NCBI RefSeq assembly: GCF_001514495.1
Contig: NZ_BCNM01000006.1
Location: 1-64,000 of the forward strand
DNA length: 64,000 nucleotides
Direction of reading: 5' to 3'
Source: Paenibacillus pabuli NBRC 13638
GTDB lineage: Bacteria > Bacillota > Bacilli > Paenibacillales > Paenibacillaceae
Positions 33,183-41,667 of the stretch are shown here, one piece after another (position 1 is the first letter of the stretch; each line of letters starts with the position of its first letter). A model generated the notes under the pieces. That model had not been told where the DNA came from. It worked only from the letters and a program-made list of their open reading frames with translations, and ran no database searches. The translations under genes were made by a program, and so were the position numbers.

Positions 33183-33926
33183 TTGGATAAATCCATATCA
33201 CTGACATCCGGACCCGCGGGCACGGAAGAGGTGCAGGATGAAGCTGCATTTATGCAAGGGGTCAAGGACTGTATTCCAACACTGCTTGGGTATCTAAGTA
33301 TTGGTTTTGCAGCGGGTGTCATTGAAATGACGGCAGGCCTAAGTTTGGCGGAAACGGCTTTGCTTAGTCTGATTCTATACGCTGGATCAGCCCAGTTTAT
33401 TGCTGCTGGCATGCTGGCATCGAATGGGTCAGCGACGGCCATTATTTTCACCATATTTTTCGTGAATCTTCGTCATCTGCTGCTTAGTGCAGCCGTATCA
33501 CCGTACTTTCGTCATCTGACACCACTTAAAAATATGTGGATCGGCTCTCTGCTTACCGATGAGTCCTTTGGGGTAGCGATGACGCGAGCGATTGGCCGTA
33601 AAACGCTAAGTGAGCGCTGGATGCACGGGCTGAACATTACAGCATATCTGAACTGGTTTGTGGCGAATATGGCGGGGGCTTACTTTGGACGCTGGATAAC
33701 CAATCCCGAGCGGCTTGGGCTTGATTTTGCCCTGCCTGCAATGTTTATTGGTCTGGTTGTACTTCAGCTGATGCAGCGCAAAAATAAAAAATTACACATC
33801 AATGTGGCGATTATCGCCGTTGTCTGTGTAATCTTCGCCAGCATGGCTTCGCTTGGCAGCATGAGTGTCATTGTGGCTGCGGTCATTGCGGCAACGATGG
33901 GAGTAGTGATGGAACGATGGAAGTAA
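33183..33926 (+). CDS. azlC: AzlC-family branched-chain amino acid exporter, large subunit
   Basis: This 247-residue membrane protein belongs to the AzlC family, the large subunit of a two-part exporter of branched-chain amino acids and analogues. Signatures are the conserved ILYAGSAQFIAAGML and FFVNLRHLLLSAAVSPY segments. Eight or so hydrophobic segments are visible. The start is a TTG at 33183 behind GAGAGGGG. It overlaps azlD by ten bases, so the two are translated together. Confidence 0.92.
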   Translation: MDKSISLTSGPAGTEEVQDEAAFMQGVKDCIPTLLGYLSIGFAAGVIEMTAGLSLAETALLSLILYAGSAQFIAAGMLASNGSATAIIFTIFFVNLRHLLLSAAVSPYFRHLTPLKNMWIGSLLTDESFGVAMTRAIGRKTLSERWMHGLNITAYLNWFVANMAGAYFGRWITNPERLGLDFALPAMFIGLVVLQLMQRKNKKLHINVAIIAVVCVIFASMASLGSMSVIVAAVIAATMGVVMERWK

Positions 33927-34246
33927 GATGGGATGTATTCTGGATTATTATGGGTTCGGCCATGTTAACATTCATCCCGCGCGTATTACCGCTCATGCTG
34001 TTCAGTAAGATACAGATTCCGATGTGGCTGTTACGCTGGCTTGAATATGTACCTGTGGCAGTCATGGCGGCGCTGATCGGTCAGGAACTGTTTATGGCGG
34101 ACAACCAGTTGGTTCCGATTACGCATAATGCGGCCCTGTGGGCTTCACTGCCTACGATTGCAGTGGCCATCTGGACCCGCAGTTTGCTTGGGACCGTACT
34201 TGTGGGAATGGTTGCGATGATGATTTTGCGGTACCTGATGGGTTAA
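33917..34246 (+). CDS. azlD: AzlD-family branched-chain amino acid exporter, small subunit
   Basis: This 109-residue protein has four hydrophobic segments and the AzlD pattern TFIPRVLPLMLF near the N terminus and LEYVPVAVMAALI in the middle. It is the small partner of AzlC and overlaps its gene. No regulator of the AzlB type is adjacent. Confidence 0.9.
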   Translation: MEVRWDVFWIIMGSAMLTFIPRVLPLMLFSKIQIPMWLLRWLEYVPVAVMAALIGQELFMADNQLVPITHNAALWASLPTIAVAIWTRSLLGTVLVGMVAMMILRYLMG

Positions 34247-34341
34247 ATATGGGGGCCTTTATTGGATCAGGTAAATCCTTTGCTCTAACGGTTAATAATG
34301 TCTATAAGATCGTGGTAAATAGAGCGAAGGGAGTTAGATCC

Positions 34342-35145
34342 ATGAGCAAATCGAAGCATAGAATATTGATTACGGGAGCAGCGGGAGTCATTGGTCGCAG
34401 CCTGCTGGAGGGACTGAGGGAAAAGGGCAAGTATGACATTGTGGCTGCCGATCTTCATGATGATCCTCAATCAGGCATTGTAGCGATGGATGTGACCGAC
34501 GGAGAACGACTGAAAGAGCTGATGCAGGGGGTTCAGACGGTGCTGCACATTGCATGGGCGAAGGATGAAGAAGATTTTCTGGGCAAAGTTCTGCCAATCA
34601 ACGTAACAGGAGCCTACCATGTGTATGAAGCTGCGCGGCTACATGGTGTACAGCGGGTTATTTTTGCGAGTTCTAATCATGCGACAGGGTTTTATCCAAC
34701 CGGAGAGGATATCGAAGTGGATGATCCGTATCGGCCCGACAGTTTCTATGGACTCAGCAAATGTTATATCGAGCTGCTTGGACGGTATTACGTGGATAAA
34801 TATGGCCTGTCGTCATTCAACATTCGAATAGGCAACTTCTCGGGTGATGCACATCCGCATTCGGAGCGCTCCGCACACATTTGGATCTCACCGAGAGATA
34901 TGGTACAGCTTGCCGAATGCTGCATTGAGGCAGATTCAAGCCTGAAATATGTTAATCTGTATGGAACTTCAGCCAATACGGATAATTATTATGATATTGG
35001 ATATCTGGAACAGAAGATTGGATACCGCCCGGAGGATGATGCAGCAGAGCTATGGGCGGAAGCGAAACGTAAGGGAGCACCGGATAAGCAGGACGAGACG
35101 GAATATCAGGGCGGAGGATATGTCGCGAAGGAACCGAAATCCTGA
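34342..35145 (+). CDS. NAD-dependent SDR, uronate-dehydrogenase-like
   Basis: This extended-type SDR of about 267 residues starts with the NAD site ITGAAGVIG. The FASSNHATGFYP and YGLSKCYIELLGRYY segments (catalytic Tyr and Lys) and the length closely follow bacterial uronate dehydrogenase, which oxidises galacturonate or glucuronate to the aldaro-lactone. The ATG at 34342 is fixed by GAAGGGAG nearby; the frame is open much further upstream. A uronate role fits the nearby heparinase-like lyase and GH88 hydrolase, but related epimerase-like dehydrogenases with other substrates exist. Confidence 0.8.
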   Translation: MSKSKHRILITGAAGVIGRSLLEGLREKGKYDIVAADLHDDPQSGIVAMDVTDGERLKELMQGVQTVLHIAWAKDEEDFLGKVLPINVTGAYHVYEAARLHGVQRVIFASSNHATGFYPTGEDIEVDDPYRPDSFYGLSKCYIELLGRYYVDKYGLSSFNIRIGNFSGDAHPHSERSAHIWISPRDMVQLAECCIEADSSLKYVNLYGTSANTDNYYDIGYLEQKIGYRPEDDAAELWAEAKRKGAPDKQDETEYQGGGYVAKEPKS

Positions 35146-35181
35146 AATCTTAAGATCCTTGAAAAATGCGGAGAGTTAACT

Positions 35182-35209
35182 GAAACGTTTCGTTCTGAAA
35201 ACGCTATTT
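35182..35209. promoter_or_regulatory. LacI-type palindrome and cre-like site
   Basis: GAAACGTTTC at 35182-35191 is a perfect palindrome typical of LacI-family operators, and TGAAAACGCTATTT at 35196-35209 matches 12 of 14 positions of the CcpA cre pattern. Both lie upstream of the SGNH hydrolase gene. The function is a suggestion only. Confidence 0.35.
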
Positions 35210-35290
35210 TCTATTGCGTCCGAAAGGGATAAAATGGAGACTGAAAGATAGAGGTTTTCATTTTACATACAGGAAGGAACGGTTTTGATT

Positions 35291-35950
35291 ATGAGTAAAA
35301 CACATTCATCCGTTATACTTTTTCAGGGAGATTCCATTACAGACGGGGGAAGATCGCGCAATGATGATCCGAATCATGTTCTCGGGCATGGCTATGCGTA
35401 TCTGATCTCAAGCAAACTGGGTGTGGAACTGGCAGCCAAGCAGCCAACGTTCTATAACAGAGGAATTAGCGGGGATCGCGCTTCCGATCTGTATGCACGC
35501 TGGAACGAGGATACCTATAGTCTGAAGCCGGATCTGATCAGCATTCTGATCGGTGTGAATGATGCCTGGCGCACGATCAATGGTGAACCCAGTGGGGTGA
35601 CGGACCGTCTTGGACGCGCATATCGTCATTTGCTGGAGGAGACGCGCGAGGTGATGCCGAAAGCCGGGCTGGTTTTAATGGAGCCGTTCATTCTTAAAAC
35701 CGGTGCTACAGTGGAGCGTTGGGATGCTTGGCAGGAACGTATCGGGCAGTATCAGCACCTTGTAGGGGAACTTGCCACAGAATTCGGTGCGGTACTGGTT
35801 CCATTGCAGGATGTGTTTAATCAGGCCACTGAAAAGGCAGAGGCATCCTATTGGTTGTGGGATGGTGTGCATCCAACGGCGGCAGGTCATGAGCTTATCG
35901 CGCGTCAGTGGTTGTCTGTTGTACAGGGAAGTTCGCTTAAAATCCAATAA
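35291..35950 (+). CDS. SGNH/GDSL-family esterase
   Basis: This hydrolase of about 219 residues has block I GDSITDGGR with the catalytic serine, the glycine block (NRGISGDRASDL), LIGVNDAW with the block III asparagine, and block V DGVHPTAAGH with the Asp-His pair. No signal peptide is present, so it is probably cytosolic. Close relatives deacetylate sugars such as rhamnogalacturonan fragments or xylo-oligomers. The ATG at 35291 or the TTG at 35285 may be used; AGGAAGGAA precedes both. A sugar-acetylesterase role fits the neighbouring polyuronide genes but is inferred. Confidence 0.88.
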   Translation: MSKTHSSVILFQGDSITDGGRSRNDDPNHVLGHGYAYLISSKLGVELAAKQPTFYNRGISGDRASDLYARWNEDTYSLKPDLISILIGVNDAWRTINGEPSGVTDRLGRAYRHLLEETREVMPKAGLVLMEPFILKTGATVERWDAWQERIGQYQHLVGELATEFGAVLVPLQDVFNQATEKAEASYWLWDGVHPTAAGHELIARQWLSVVQGSSLKIQ

Positions 35951-36048
35951 AATGCAGCATGGGGTCTGTACAGATCCTGTGCTCTTTTTTACATAACGAA
36001 AATACAAATAAATAATTTAAAGAAAAATGACATATTTTGAATATATAT

Positions 36049-36073
36049 GTTTTATTCCCAAATGAGAGGGTGA
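36049..36073 (+). promoter_or_regulatory. Possible general-stress (sigma-B-like) promoter
   Basis: GTTTTA and GGGTGA are 13 bases apart, resembling the GTTTAA-N13-15-GGGTAT pattern of sigma-B and sigma-F class factors. It lies 51 bases ahead of the KGG stress-protein gene. Confidence 0.35.
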
Positions 36074-36124
36074 TTAAAAAGCGTAGCACACTATACTCAA
36101 TACCCGATAAGGAGTGAATTCAAA

Positions 36125-36472
36125 ATGGCACAGAATAACCAAAACGGAAAAATGAGCCGTGAAGAAGCAGGACGTAAGGGTGGAGAAGCAACCTCCAAGA
36201 ATCATGATCAGGAGTTCTACCAAGAGATTGGCAGCAAGGGCGGAGAGGCAACTGCGAAGAACCATGACAAAGATTTTTATCAGGAGATTGGCAGTAAGGG
36301 TGGGGAAGCAACTTCGAAATCCCACGACCGTGAGTTCTATCAAGAGATTGGACGAGAGGGCGGAAGCGCCCGGGGCAATAATGATGGAAACGATGATCAA
36401 GATGGCAAAATGAGCCGTGAAGAGGCAGGACGCAAGGGCGGACAAGCCCGGTCCCGTAATCGCAATAACTAA
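36125..36472 (+). CDS. KGG-repeat stress protein (GsiB-like)
   Basis: This 115-residue, highly hydrophilic protein is made of about 20-residue repeats, each with GxKGGEA followed by (S/T)K.HD.(E/D)FYQEIG. Three near-perfect central repeats are flanked by two GRKGG half-repeats. It matches the KGG motif family (GsiB of Bacillus, plant LEA-like proteins), thought to protect against desiccation and general stress. AAGGAG precedes the start. It carries a possible general-stress promoter and a strong terminator, so it is a single-gene unit. Confidence 0.9.
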   Translation: MAQNNQNGKMSREEAGRKGGEATSKNHDQEFYQEIGSKGGEATAKNHDKDFYQEIGSKGGEATSKSHDREFYQEIGREGGSARGNNDGNDDQDGKMSREEAGRKGGQARSRNRNN

Positions 36473-36509
36473 TTGAATGATATATAAGCATCATATAGTT
36501 CAAACGAAG

Positions 36510-36560
36510 AAGGCCAGATCTCACCTGTGGAAAAGGGTGAGTCTGGCCTTGTCGTTTTTT
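36510..36560. terminator. Bidirectional terminator after the KGG gene
   Basis: AAGGCCAGA..TCACC and GGGTGAGTCTGGCCTT form a stem of about 15 bp around a GTGGAAAA-containing loop, followed by GTCG and seven T residues. It lies between the KGG gene and the convergent HELGH gene. Confidence 0.85.
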
Positions 36561-36581
36561 TCACGGTTGTGCACGAAAAGG

Positions 36582-37034
36582 TTAGGCAATATGTGGTTCA
36601 AGTGCTTGACGATAACTGAACAGGGATTCATCAATGATGGTACGCAAGAAAACAGGGTCCATATCAAAAAGCAGGGATTCTGCGTAACGCCAGGCATTTT
36701 CTTCAATACGCAGCCGAATCTCGGCTTGTTCTGAAGCTGTAAGTGGTCCATCCAGAAGGTTAGACAAATCCACCAATTCCACATCCTCGGCATGTCCCAG
36801 TTCATGAGCCAGAATGACATAAATATAGGCCTTTAATGGAGCCAGCGAGCCGAACAGCATTCGGCATTGCTCCATAATTTCTTTTTTATATAGATACACG
36901 GTGTGGCTTCCCATGTGATATTTACCACCGACGAGACGACTGTCCGGAAAATGGGGCTCAACCTGGACGAATGCACGGCTATCAGAGCGATGCAGCAGTT
37001 CAGTTACAGCCTGATTAAATAATTCAGTATTCAG
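36582..37034 (-). CDS. Small HELGH-motif protein, probable metallopeptidase-like, non-standard start
   Basis: The frame encodes about 150 residues with ILAHELGHAEDVELVDL near the middle, a zinc-peptidase HExxH motif followed by acidic residues. An ATG at 36914 would give only 110 residues and has no ribosome site. The frame stays open to a stop at 37043-37041, and reads NTELFNQAVTELLHR then FVQVEPHFPDSRLVGGKYH before that ATG. The only good ribosome-like site, GAGGACAGGTGA, lies just ahead of an ATA (37037) and CTG (37034), so a CTG or mutated start is likely. No signal peptide. I do not recognise the family; peptidase activity is inferred from the motif alone. Confidence 0.6.
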   Translation of the reverse strand: MNTELFNQAVTELLHRSDSRAFVQVEPHFPDSRLVGGKYHMGSHTVYLYKKEIMEQCRMLFGSLAPLKAYIYVILAHELGHAEDVELVDLSNLLDGPLTASEQAEIRLRIEENAWRYAESLLFDMDPVFLRTIIDESLFSYRQALEPHIA

Positions 37035-37231
37035 TATGGTTCACCTGTCCTCATAATGGAATAAAATACATAGGCAATGAGTACCGACAACCCTATTACG
37101 AGAAAAATGTCTGAAAAGTTTCATTTATTTTCATTATTTATTTTTTTATACAACATTCATCCGAACTCCCTTCATTTTTACTAAACGATGGGCTAAAATG
37201 AAATCGGTTACAAAAATAGGGAGGAATTCTC

Positions 37232-39163
37232 ATGACCGTTCACCCTGGATGGAATTGGACGACGGATCATATCTTGATGGTTCTGAGACATGGAGCTTCT
37301 AATGGTCTGGAGTATATCTATCGTTGGAAAGACAGATTGGCTAACACGTTGAATGATCCCGACTATGCCTCCTTCTGGTCAGATCTGAAAGTATATGAGC
37401 AGACAGCGAGTGCGGAGAACCTGCCTGAGTTATCTTTTTCCCTGTATCGCCAATTCAGGGAGACAGGTGAACGCCAAGCGTATGAGCTGGCCTATTTCGA
37501 GCGGCGCGGGAGGCTCGCTGCATTGGGGCTACTTGCTGCGGCATCGCCATCAGTCGAGCGTCTGCAATTGCTGGAAGACCTGATCTGGAGTGTCTGCAGC
37601 GAGCACACCTGGTGTCTGGCCGCACATGTACCTGAAGGGAAAGAAGAGGACGCAAGAGAACACATCGACCTGTTCGCTGCAGAAACAGCACAAACGTTAG
37701 CAGAGATGATCATCATGTTGAGTGATGTTTTGGATGAACGTGTGGTTCGGGTAGTGAGGGCTGAGATCGAGTGCAGGATATTCAACCCGTTGTATCGGAA
37801 GCAGCGGATATTTGGTTGGGAGAACGCAGAGCACAATTGGTCAGCGGTGTGCAGCAGCAGCTGCGGGATTGCGGCTCTCCTTCTGTTGGAAGATGAACAT
37901 ATCAGGGCCAAAGCCGTGCAGCAGACCATTCATTCCATGAATGCTTTCTTGAAGGGTTACGGGATGGATGGGGGATGTGCTGAAGGTATAGGCTACTGGG
38001 TTTACGGGTTCGGTTTTTATACCTATTTAGCAGAGATGCTGAGAATATTCAGTGCAGGAGAACTGGATATGCTATCCGATCCCAAAACGAGAGCGATCGC
38101 TGCTTTTCCCGGAAATATTCACTTGTCAGACGGGGTGTTTGTGAATTTTTCGGACAGTCGCGAGCGGGAGACCATTCCGCCCGGCTTACTTTCTCTATTG
38201 TCGGAGCGGCAGCAGATTCAATTCAATGTGGAGCTGTGTATACCCCTTCTGACAGAGGACCCCTGCCGCAGGTGGGCTCATGCTCTGCGCAATGTGCTCT
38301 GGAGTAATCCAGCTATATATAGGAGGGAGGGTGAATCAGAGCTGCCGCCAGCCCCAGTTTATCTGGACGACCTGTCATGGGGTGTAGCCCGAGGAATACT
38401 GGCAGCGGGAGAACAAAAGGAAATGATTGCAGCTTTTGCCGTAAAGGGTGGTCATAACGCAGAGCCCCATAATCATCATGATCTGGGACACTTTATTATT
38501 CATGGCGGCGGAGAAAATATTCTCTGTGACCCGGGTTCAGGCGAGTATACTCAGGCCTATTTCGCACCCGGGCGGGAAAGCATTTTCCAAATTGGCCCTC
38601 AGGGGCATAGCGTTCCGGTCATTGAAGGAACGGTTCAACATTCCGGGCGGCAGGCAGAAGCCAGGGTACTGTATACCAAGCAATCGACGCCGCAAGGGAT
38701 AGAGATCGCATTTGATTTGACGTCGGCATACCCAGAGGCACCAACACTGGCGAGGTATATCAGGCGTTTGAGCTGGAACGGCCCCTCTGGAACCACCGAA
38801 GCGGAGCTTCTCCTTGAAGACCAGTATCAGTGGCAGCAGCCTTCTGGTACGCGCAACAGAGAGCATTTGATTGAAAAGCCGCCGTCAGTCATTGAGTATT
38901 TTATGAGTCGAATTCATCCTGTCATGCAGGAAGAAAGGGTCCAGTGGGCAGGGAACAAGGCGGTAGTAACGATGCAATATGATGCTGACCTCTGGGATGC
39001 ACAGGTGGAAGAGGTAGAGACTGTGGATCACGATCACCAGCGCCAAATATTTTATCGCTTGGCACTATCCTTGCGGCAAATGGCTAATGAAGAGGGGATT
39101 TCCCGGGATCACTCCGTACAAGAGACGTGGTGCAGATTGAAATTCTTCATCCATCCAAAGTAA
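37232..39163 (+). CDS. Heparinase II/III-like polysaccharide lyase
   Basis: This 643-residue protein has an alpha/alpha toroid N-terminal half and a beta-sandwich with the heparinase II/III signature NAEPHNHHDLGHFIIHGGGE followed by CDPGSGEYT. Such enzymes split uronic-acid-containing polysaccharides by beta-elimination. There is no signal peptide, suggesting action on imported oligosaccharides. The ATG has GGGAGGA at ideal spacing. The GH88 unsaturated-uronyl hydrolase downstream would remove the unsaturated sugar this lyase creates, so the two probably act in sequence. Specific polymer unknown. Confidence 0.85.
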   Translation: MTVHPGWNWTTDHILMVLRHGASNGLEYIYRWKDRLANTLNDPDYASFWSDLKVYEQTASAENLPELSFSLYRQFRETGERQAYELAYFERRGRLAALGLLAAASPSVERLQLLEDLIWSVCSEHTWCLAAHVPEGKEEDAREHIDLFAAETAQTLAEMIIMLSDVLDERVVRVVRAEIECRIFNPLYRKQRIFGWENAEHNWSAVCSSSCGIAALLLLEDEHIRAKAVQQTIHSMNAFLKGYGMDGGCAEGIGYWVYGFGFYTYLAEMLRIFSAGELDMLSDPKTRAIAAFPGNIHLSDGVFVNFSDSRERETIPPGLLSLLSERQQIQFNVELCIPLLTEDPCRRWAHALRNVLWSNPAIYRREGESELPPAPVYLDDLSWGVARGILAAGEQKEMIAAFAVKGGHNAEPHNHHDLGHFIIHGGGENILCDPGSGEYTQAYFAPGRESIFQIGPQGHSVPVIEGTVQHSGRQAEARVLYTKQSTPQGIEIAFDLTSAYPEAPTLARYIRRLSWNGPSGTTEAELLLEDQYQWQQPSGTRNREHLIEKPPSVIEYFMSRIHPVMQEERVQWAGNKAVVTMQYDADLWDAQVEEVETVDHDHQRQIFYRLALSLRQMANEEGISRDHSVQETWCRLKFFIHPK

Positions 39164-39170
39164 GGACCCA

Positions 39171-39506
39171 TTGGCCGGACTGCAGTCACTTCGGACGTAT
39201 TATACGCAGCAGCCGGGTTTGTTAACGGTCACGTATGAGTTTGAGGGAGAGATTGAAGCCGCCGGAGCTGTGATACCGCTGATGTACAGCGATGGTGAGG
39301 AACAGGCTGTCATCACGGTCTCCAGTGATCATGTTCGCTGTGAATTTTGTGGAGCTTACGTCGAATCAACCGTGCTTGATGAAGAAGCGGAGATTCAACT
39401 TCAAGACCATACTGTGGCTTCTCGAAATGGAGTATTAAAGGAAGCTCGAATGATCGTGAGCGGCAGTCAGCGGATTACGTTTACAGTTCGTATGGGCAGG
39501 ATTTGA
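39171..39506 (+). CDS. Hypothetical beta-rich protein between lyase and GH88 genes
   Basis: This frame of 111 residues begins with a TTG at 39171 behind TAAGGA, seven bases after the lyase stop. Its sequence alternates in beta-strand fashion (GLLTVTYEFEGEIEAAGAVIPL) and resembles no domain I can name. It is in a different frame from the lyase, so it could be a separate small protein or a detached C-terminal beta domain of the lyase moved out of frame by an indel. It lies 19 bases before the GH88 start, consistent with co-transcription. Confidence 0.55.
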   Translation: MAGLQSLRTYYTQQPGLLTVTYEFEGEIEAAGAVIPLMYSDGEEQAVITVSSDHVRCEFCGAYVESTVLDEEAEIQLQDHTVASRNGVLKEARMIVSGSQRITFTVRMGRI

Positions 39507-39525
39507 AAAAGAGGAGGCAATGCTC

Positions 39526-40662
39526 GTGAATACATCAATATCGGTAACATGGGTTGAAGAAGCATGGCGGCAGGGAGCGGCCAAAATCATTCGCAATGCG
39601 CAGCGCATCAAGGATACCTTTCCGCACACTTCTTCGCAGGGCATGTATGATCAGAATGATCCCGAATGGTGGACAGCAGGCTTCTGGCCGGGATTGTTAT
39701 GGCTTGTCTATGGGGAAGCTCCCGAAAGTGAAGCAGTGGCTCCGTTATACCGTTTTGCTGAAAGTTGTGAGCGGCAATTGGAAGGGTGTCTGCGTGATCC
39801 CGAATCGGTCGATCACGATCTCGGGTTCATCTGGCTGCTTAGCGGTGTAGCCAACTACCGCCAGACCGGCAGCGCAGATGGTCGGCGGCGGGGATTGCTC
39901 GCCGCCAATCTGCTCGCTGCCCGCTTCAACGTGCGCGGTCAGTTCATCCGCGCCTGGAACTTCAGCTCGCGAGCAATGGATACGCGCGGCGTAGCTATCA
40001 TTGACAGCATGATGAACCTGCCGCTGCTCTACTGGGCATCCGAGCAGAGCGGGGACCCTCGCTTCCGCTGCCTGGCGGAAGCGCATGCGGACACCGTGGC
40101 GCGCGAATTCGTCCGCGCTGACGGGTCCATCTGCCACGTGGTGGAGTTCGATCCACTCACGGGGCAGAAGCTGCGGGAGCATGGCGGGCAAGGCCATGCT
40201 CCAGGTTCCGCCTGGGCGCGGGGCACCGCCTGGGCGCTGCACGGGTTCGCGCTGTCTTTCCGGTACACGGGCGAAGCCCGTTATCTGGAGACAGCGGAGC
40301 GGGCGGCCGATATCTTCCTCGCCATGCTTGGCGAAGAGATCGTGCCGGTGTGGGATTTCCGCGCACCTGCCGAGCATCAGGTGGCGTGGGACTCGTCCGC
40401 TTCGGCGATTGCCGCAAGCGGCCTGTTGGAGCTGGCGAAGCTGTCGCCGCGCGGGGAAGAATATGCAGCCGCGGCGGAGCGTATCCTCCGCGGATTGCAT
40501 GAGAACTACAGCTCCGGCGAGACCGCAGCGGAGGAAGGACTGATCATGCAGGGTACTGTGCATTATCCAGAGGGTCGTGGCTTGAATGTGCCGATTATCT
40601 ATGGCGATTATTTCTATATGGAGGCGCTGGCGAAGCTGCGTGGTCGTCCGGGTTTATTTTAA
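39526..40662 (+). CDS. GH88 unsaturated uronyl hydrolase
   Basis: This enzyme of about 378 residues has the alpha/alpha six-hairpin fold and family-88 landmarks: the WTAGFWPGLLWL segment, the catalytic DHDLGFIW aspartate, SRAMDTRGVAIIDSMMNLPLLYWA, and HGGQGHAPGSAWARGTAWALHG. It hydrates and removes the terminal 4,5-unsaturated uronic acid left by polysaccharide lyases. No signal peptide, so it works inside the cell. The GTG at 39526 fits AGAGGAGG better than the ATG at 39520. Part of the gene is notably GC-rich. It completes a lyase to hydrolase pathway with the heparinase-like gene. Confidence 0.92.
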   Translation: MNTSISVTWVEEAWRQGAAKIIRNAQRIKDTFPHTSSQGMYDQNDPEWWTAGFWPGLLWLVYGEAPESEAVAPLYRFAESCERQLEGCLRDPESVDHDLGFIWLLSGVANYRQTGSADGRRRGLLAANLLAARFNVRGQFIRAWNFSSRAMDTRGVAIIDSMMNLPLLYWASEQSGDPRFRCLAEAHADTVAREFVRADGSICHVVEFDPLTGQKLREHGGQGHAPGSAWARGTAWALHGFALSFRYTGEARYLETAERAADIFLAMLGEEIVPVWDFRAPAEHQVAWDSSASAIAASGLLELAKLSPRGEEYAAAAERILRGLHENYSSGETAAEEGLIMQGTVHYPEGRGLNVPIIYGDYFYMEALAKLRGRPGLF

Positions 40663-40749
40663 GCGGAAGGGGAACAGGAACTTCATACACCGAACCGTAT
40701 GTATGCGCGGGCATGAGTATGCAATTCGCCTTCGCTTTATAACTGTCCG

Positions 40750-40806
40750 AGTGTGCCTGCCTCCATGTTGGAATTCACATTCCTTTGTTGGAGGCGGAGC
40801 ACACTT
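40750..40806. other. Long hairpin between convergent genes
   Basis: AGTGTGCCTGCCTCCA pairs with TGGAGGCGGAGCACACT across a small bulge, and the loop contains an inner GGAAT/ATTCC pair. There is no clear T-run, so it is a weak terminator or an RNA-stability element between the GH88 gene and the reverse methyltransferase gene. Confidence 0.55.
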
Positions 40807-40843
40807 CAGAATAAAGGTTACAGACCGTTAGACTAGATACTGT

Positions 40844-41455
40844 TTATTTTCCGACCGAAGGAGTACGCCTCAGGATGACAAAATCAGCCGAAGATTGATC
40901 CGGATACCGCTGCGGAATAATCTCTTGTACTTTGAAATCGGGATAATCGAACAAATAATGGAACAAGTTTCGGTCCTGGATCGTACGGATCCCCGGATTA
41001 TCGTTTGCTTTCAATCGAGTATATAGTACGACCCACTCTGCCGAAGCGTGCAGGATGTCGTAGAGCGTACTGCGAAAATCGGTTTCATCCGTAATATGGT
41101 ACAGCACATCGAGACATACGGTGAGATCGGCTTGCAGGAAACCACGGTTAATCCATAGGCCCGGTGTATATAACATGAAACTTTTGGAGGAATCATTGGC
41201 AAACTTGGACGCACAGAGCCGCACCGAGGATGCCGCCACATCGACGCCCAGATACTCGCTATAGTTCATATACTGCAACTGATTGCCATCCCCGCAACCA
41301 AACTCAATGACACTGGTAATGTTCTCGCGTTGAATCAGCCCGTTGACTACCTCTGCCTTAAATTCAGCAAGTACGCCATACGAACCTCTACCTGATGTTT
41401 CACCCGATCGATACGTTTGCTCCCAATATTCTTTGTAATCAAAAGGCTGACTCAT
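40844..41455 (-). CDS. Class I SAM-dependent methyltransferase
   Basis: This protein of 203 residues has a Rossmann-type methyltransferase fold with VIEFGCGDGNQLQYM as motif I and LGVDVAASSVRLC as motif II, then DLTVCLDVLYHI for motif IV. The target is unknown. Relatives with the same N terminus (YWEQTYRSGETSGRGSYG) act on small molecules or sugars in glycan clusters. It stands alone with a GGGGGAAAC ribosome site. Confidence 0.82.
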   Translation of the reverse strand: MSQPFDYKEYWEQTYRSGETSGRGSYGVLAEFKAEVVNGLIQRENITSVIEFGCGDGNQLQYMNYSEYLGVDVAASSVRLCASKFANDSSKSFMLYTPGLWINRGFLQADLTVCLDVLYHITDETDFRSTLYDILHASAEWVVLYTRLKANDNPGIRTIQDRNLFHYLFDYPDFKVQEIIPQRYPDQSSADFVILRRTPSVGK

Positions 41456-41667
41456 TTGTTTCCCCCGATCATAGGAAATGCAATTCAGAATAGCTGTTAT
41501 ACATAGATTATGCGGAATAACGGCGGGTATGAATCCATTAAAATCAGACAGATAACGGAATGAATTTCCACTAATTTTCCTGAAAATGACCTGAAAGTCT
41601 AAACATCTGGAAAGAACTTGCCGACATTAAATCTAAGGAACAAAATGAAACGAATCGGAGGGAAATG

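Noticed and set aside
39745..40563. Reverse frame of 272 codons inside the GH88 gene
   Set aside because: It is a product of high GC and low stop density opposite a gene with clear catalytic motifs.
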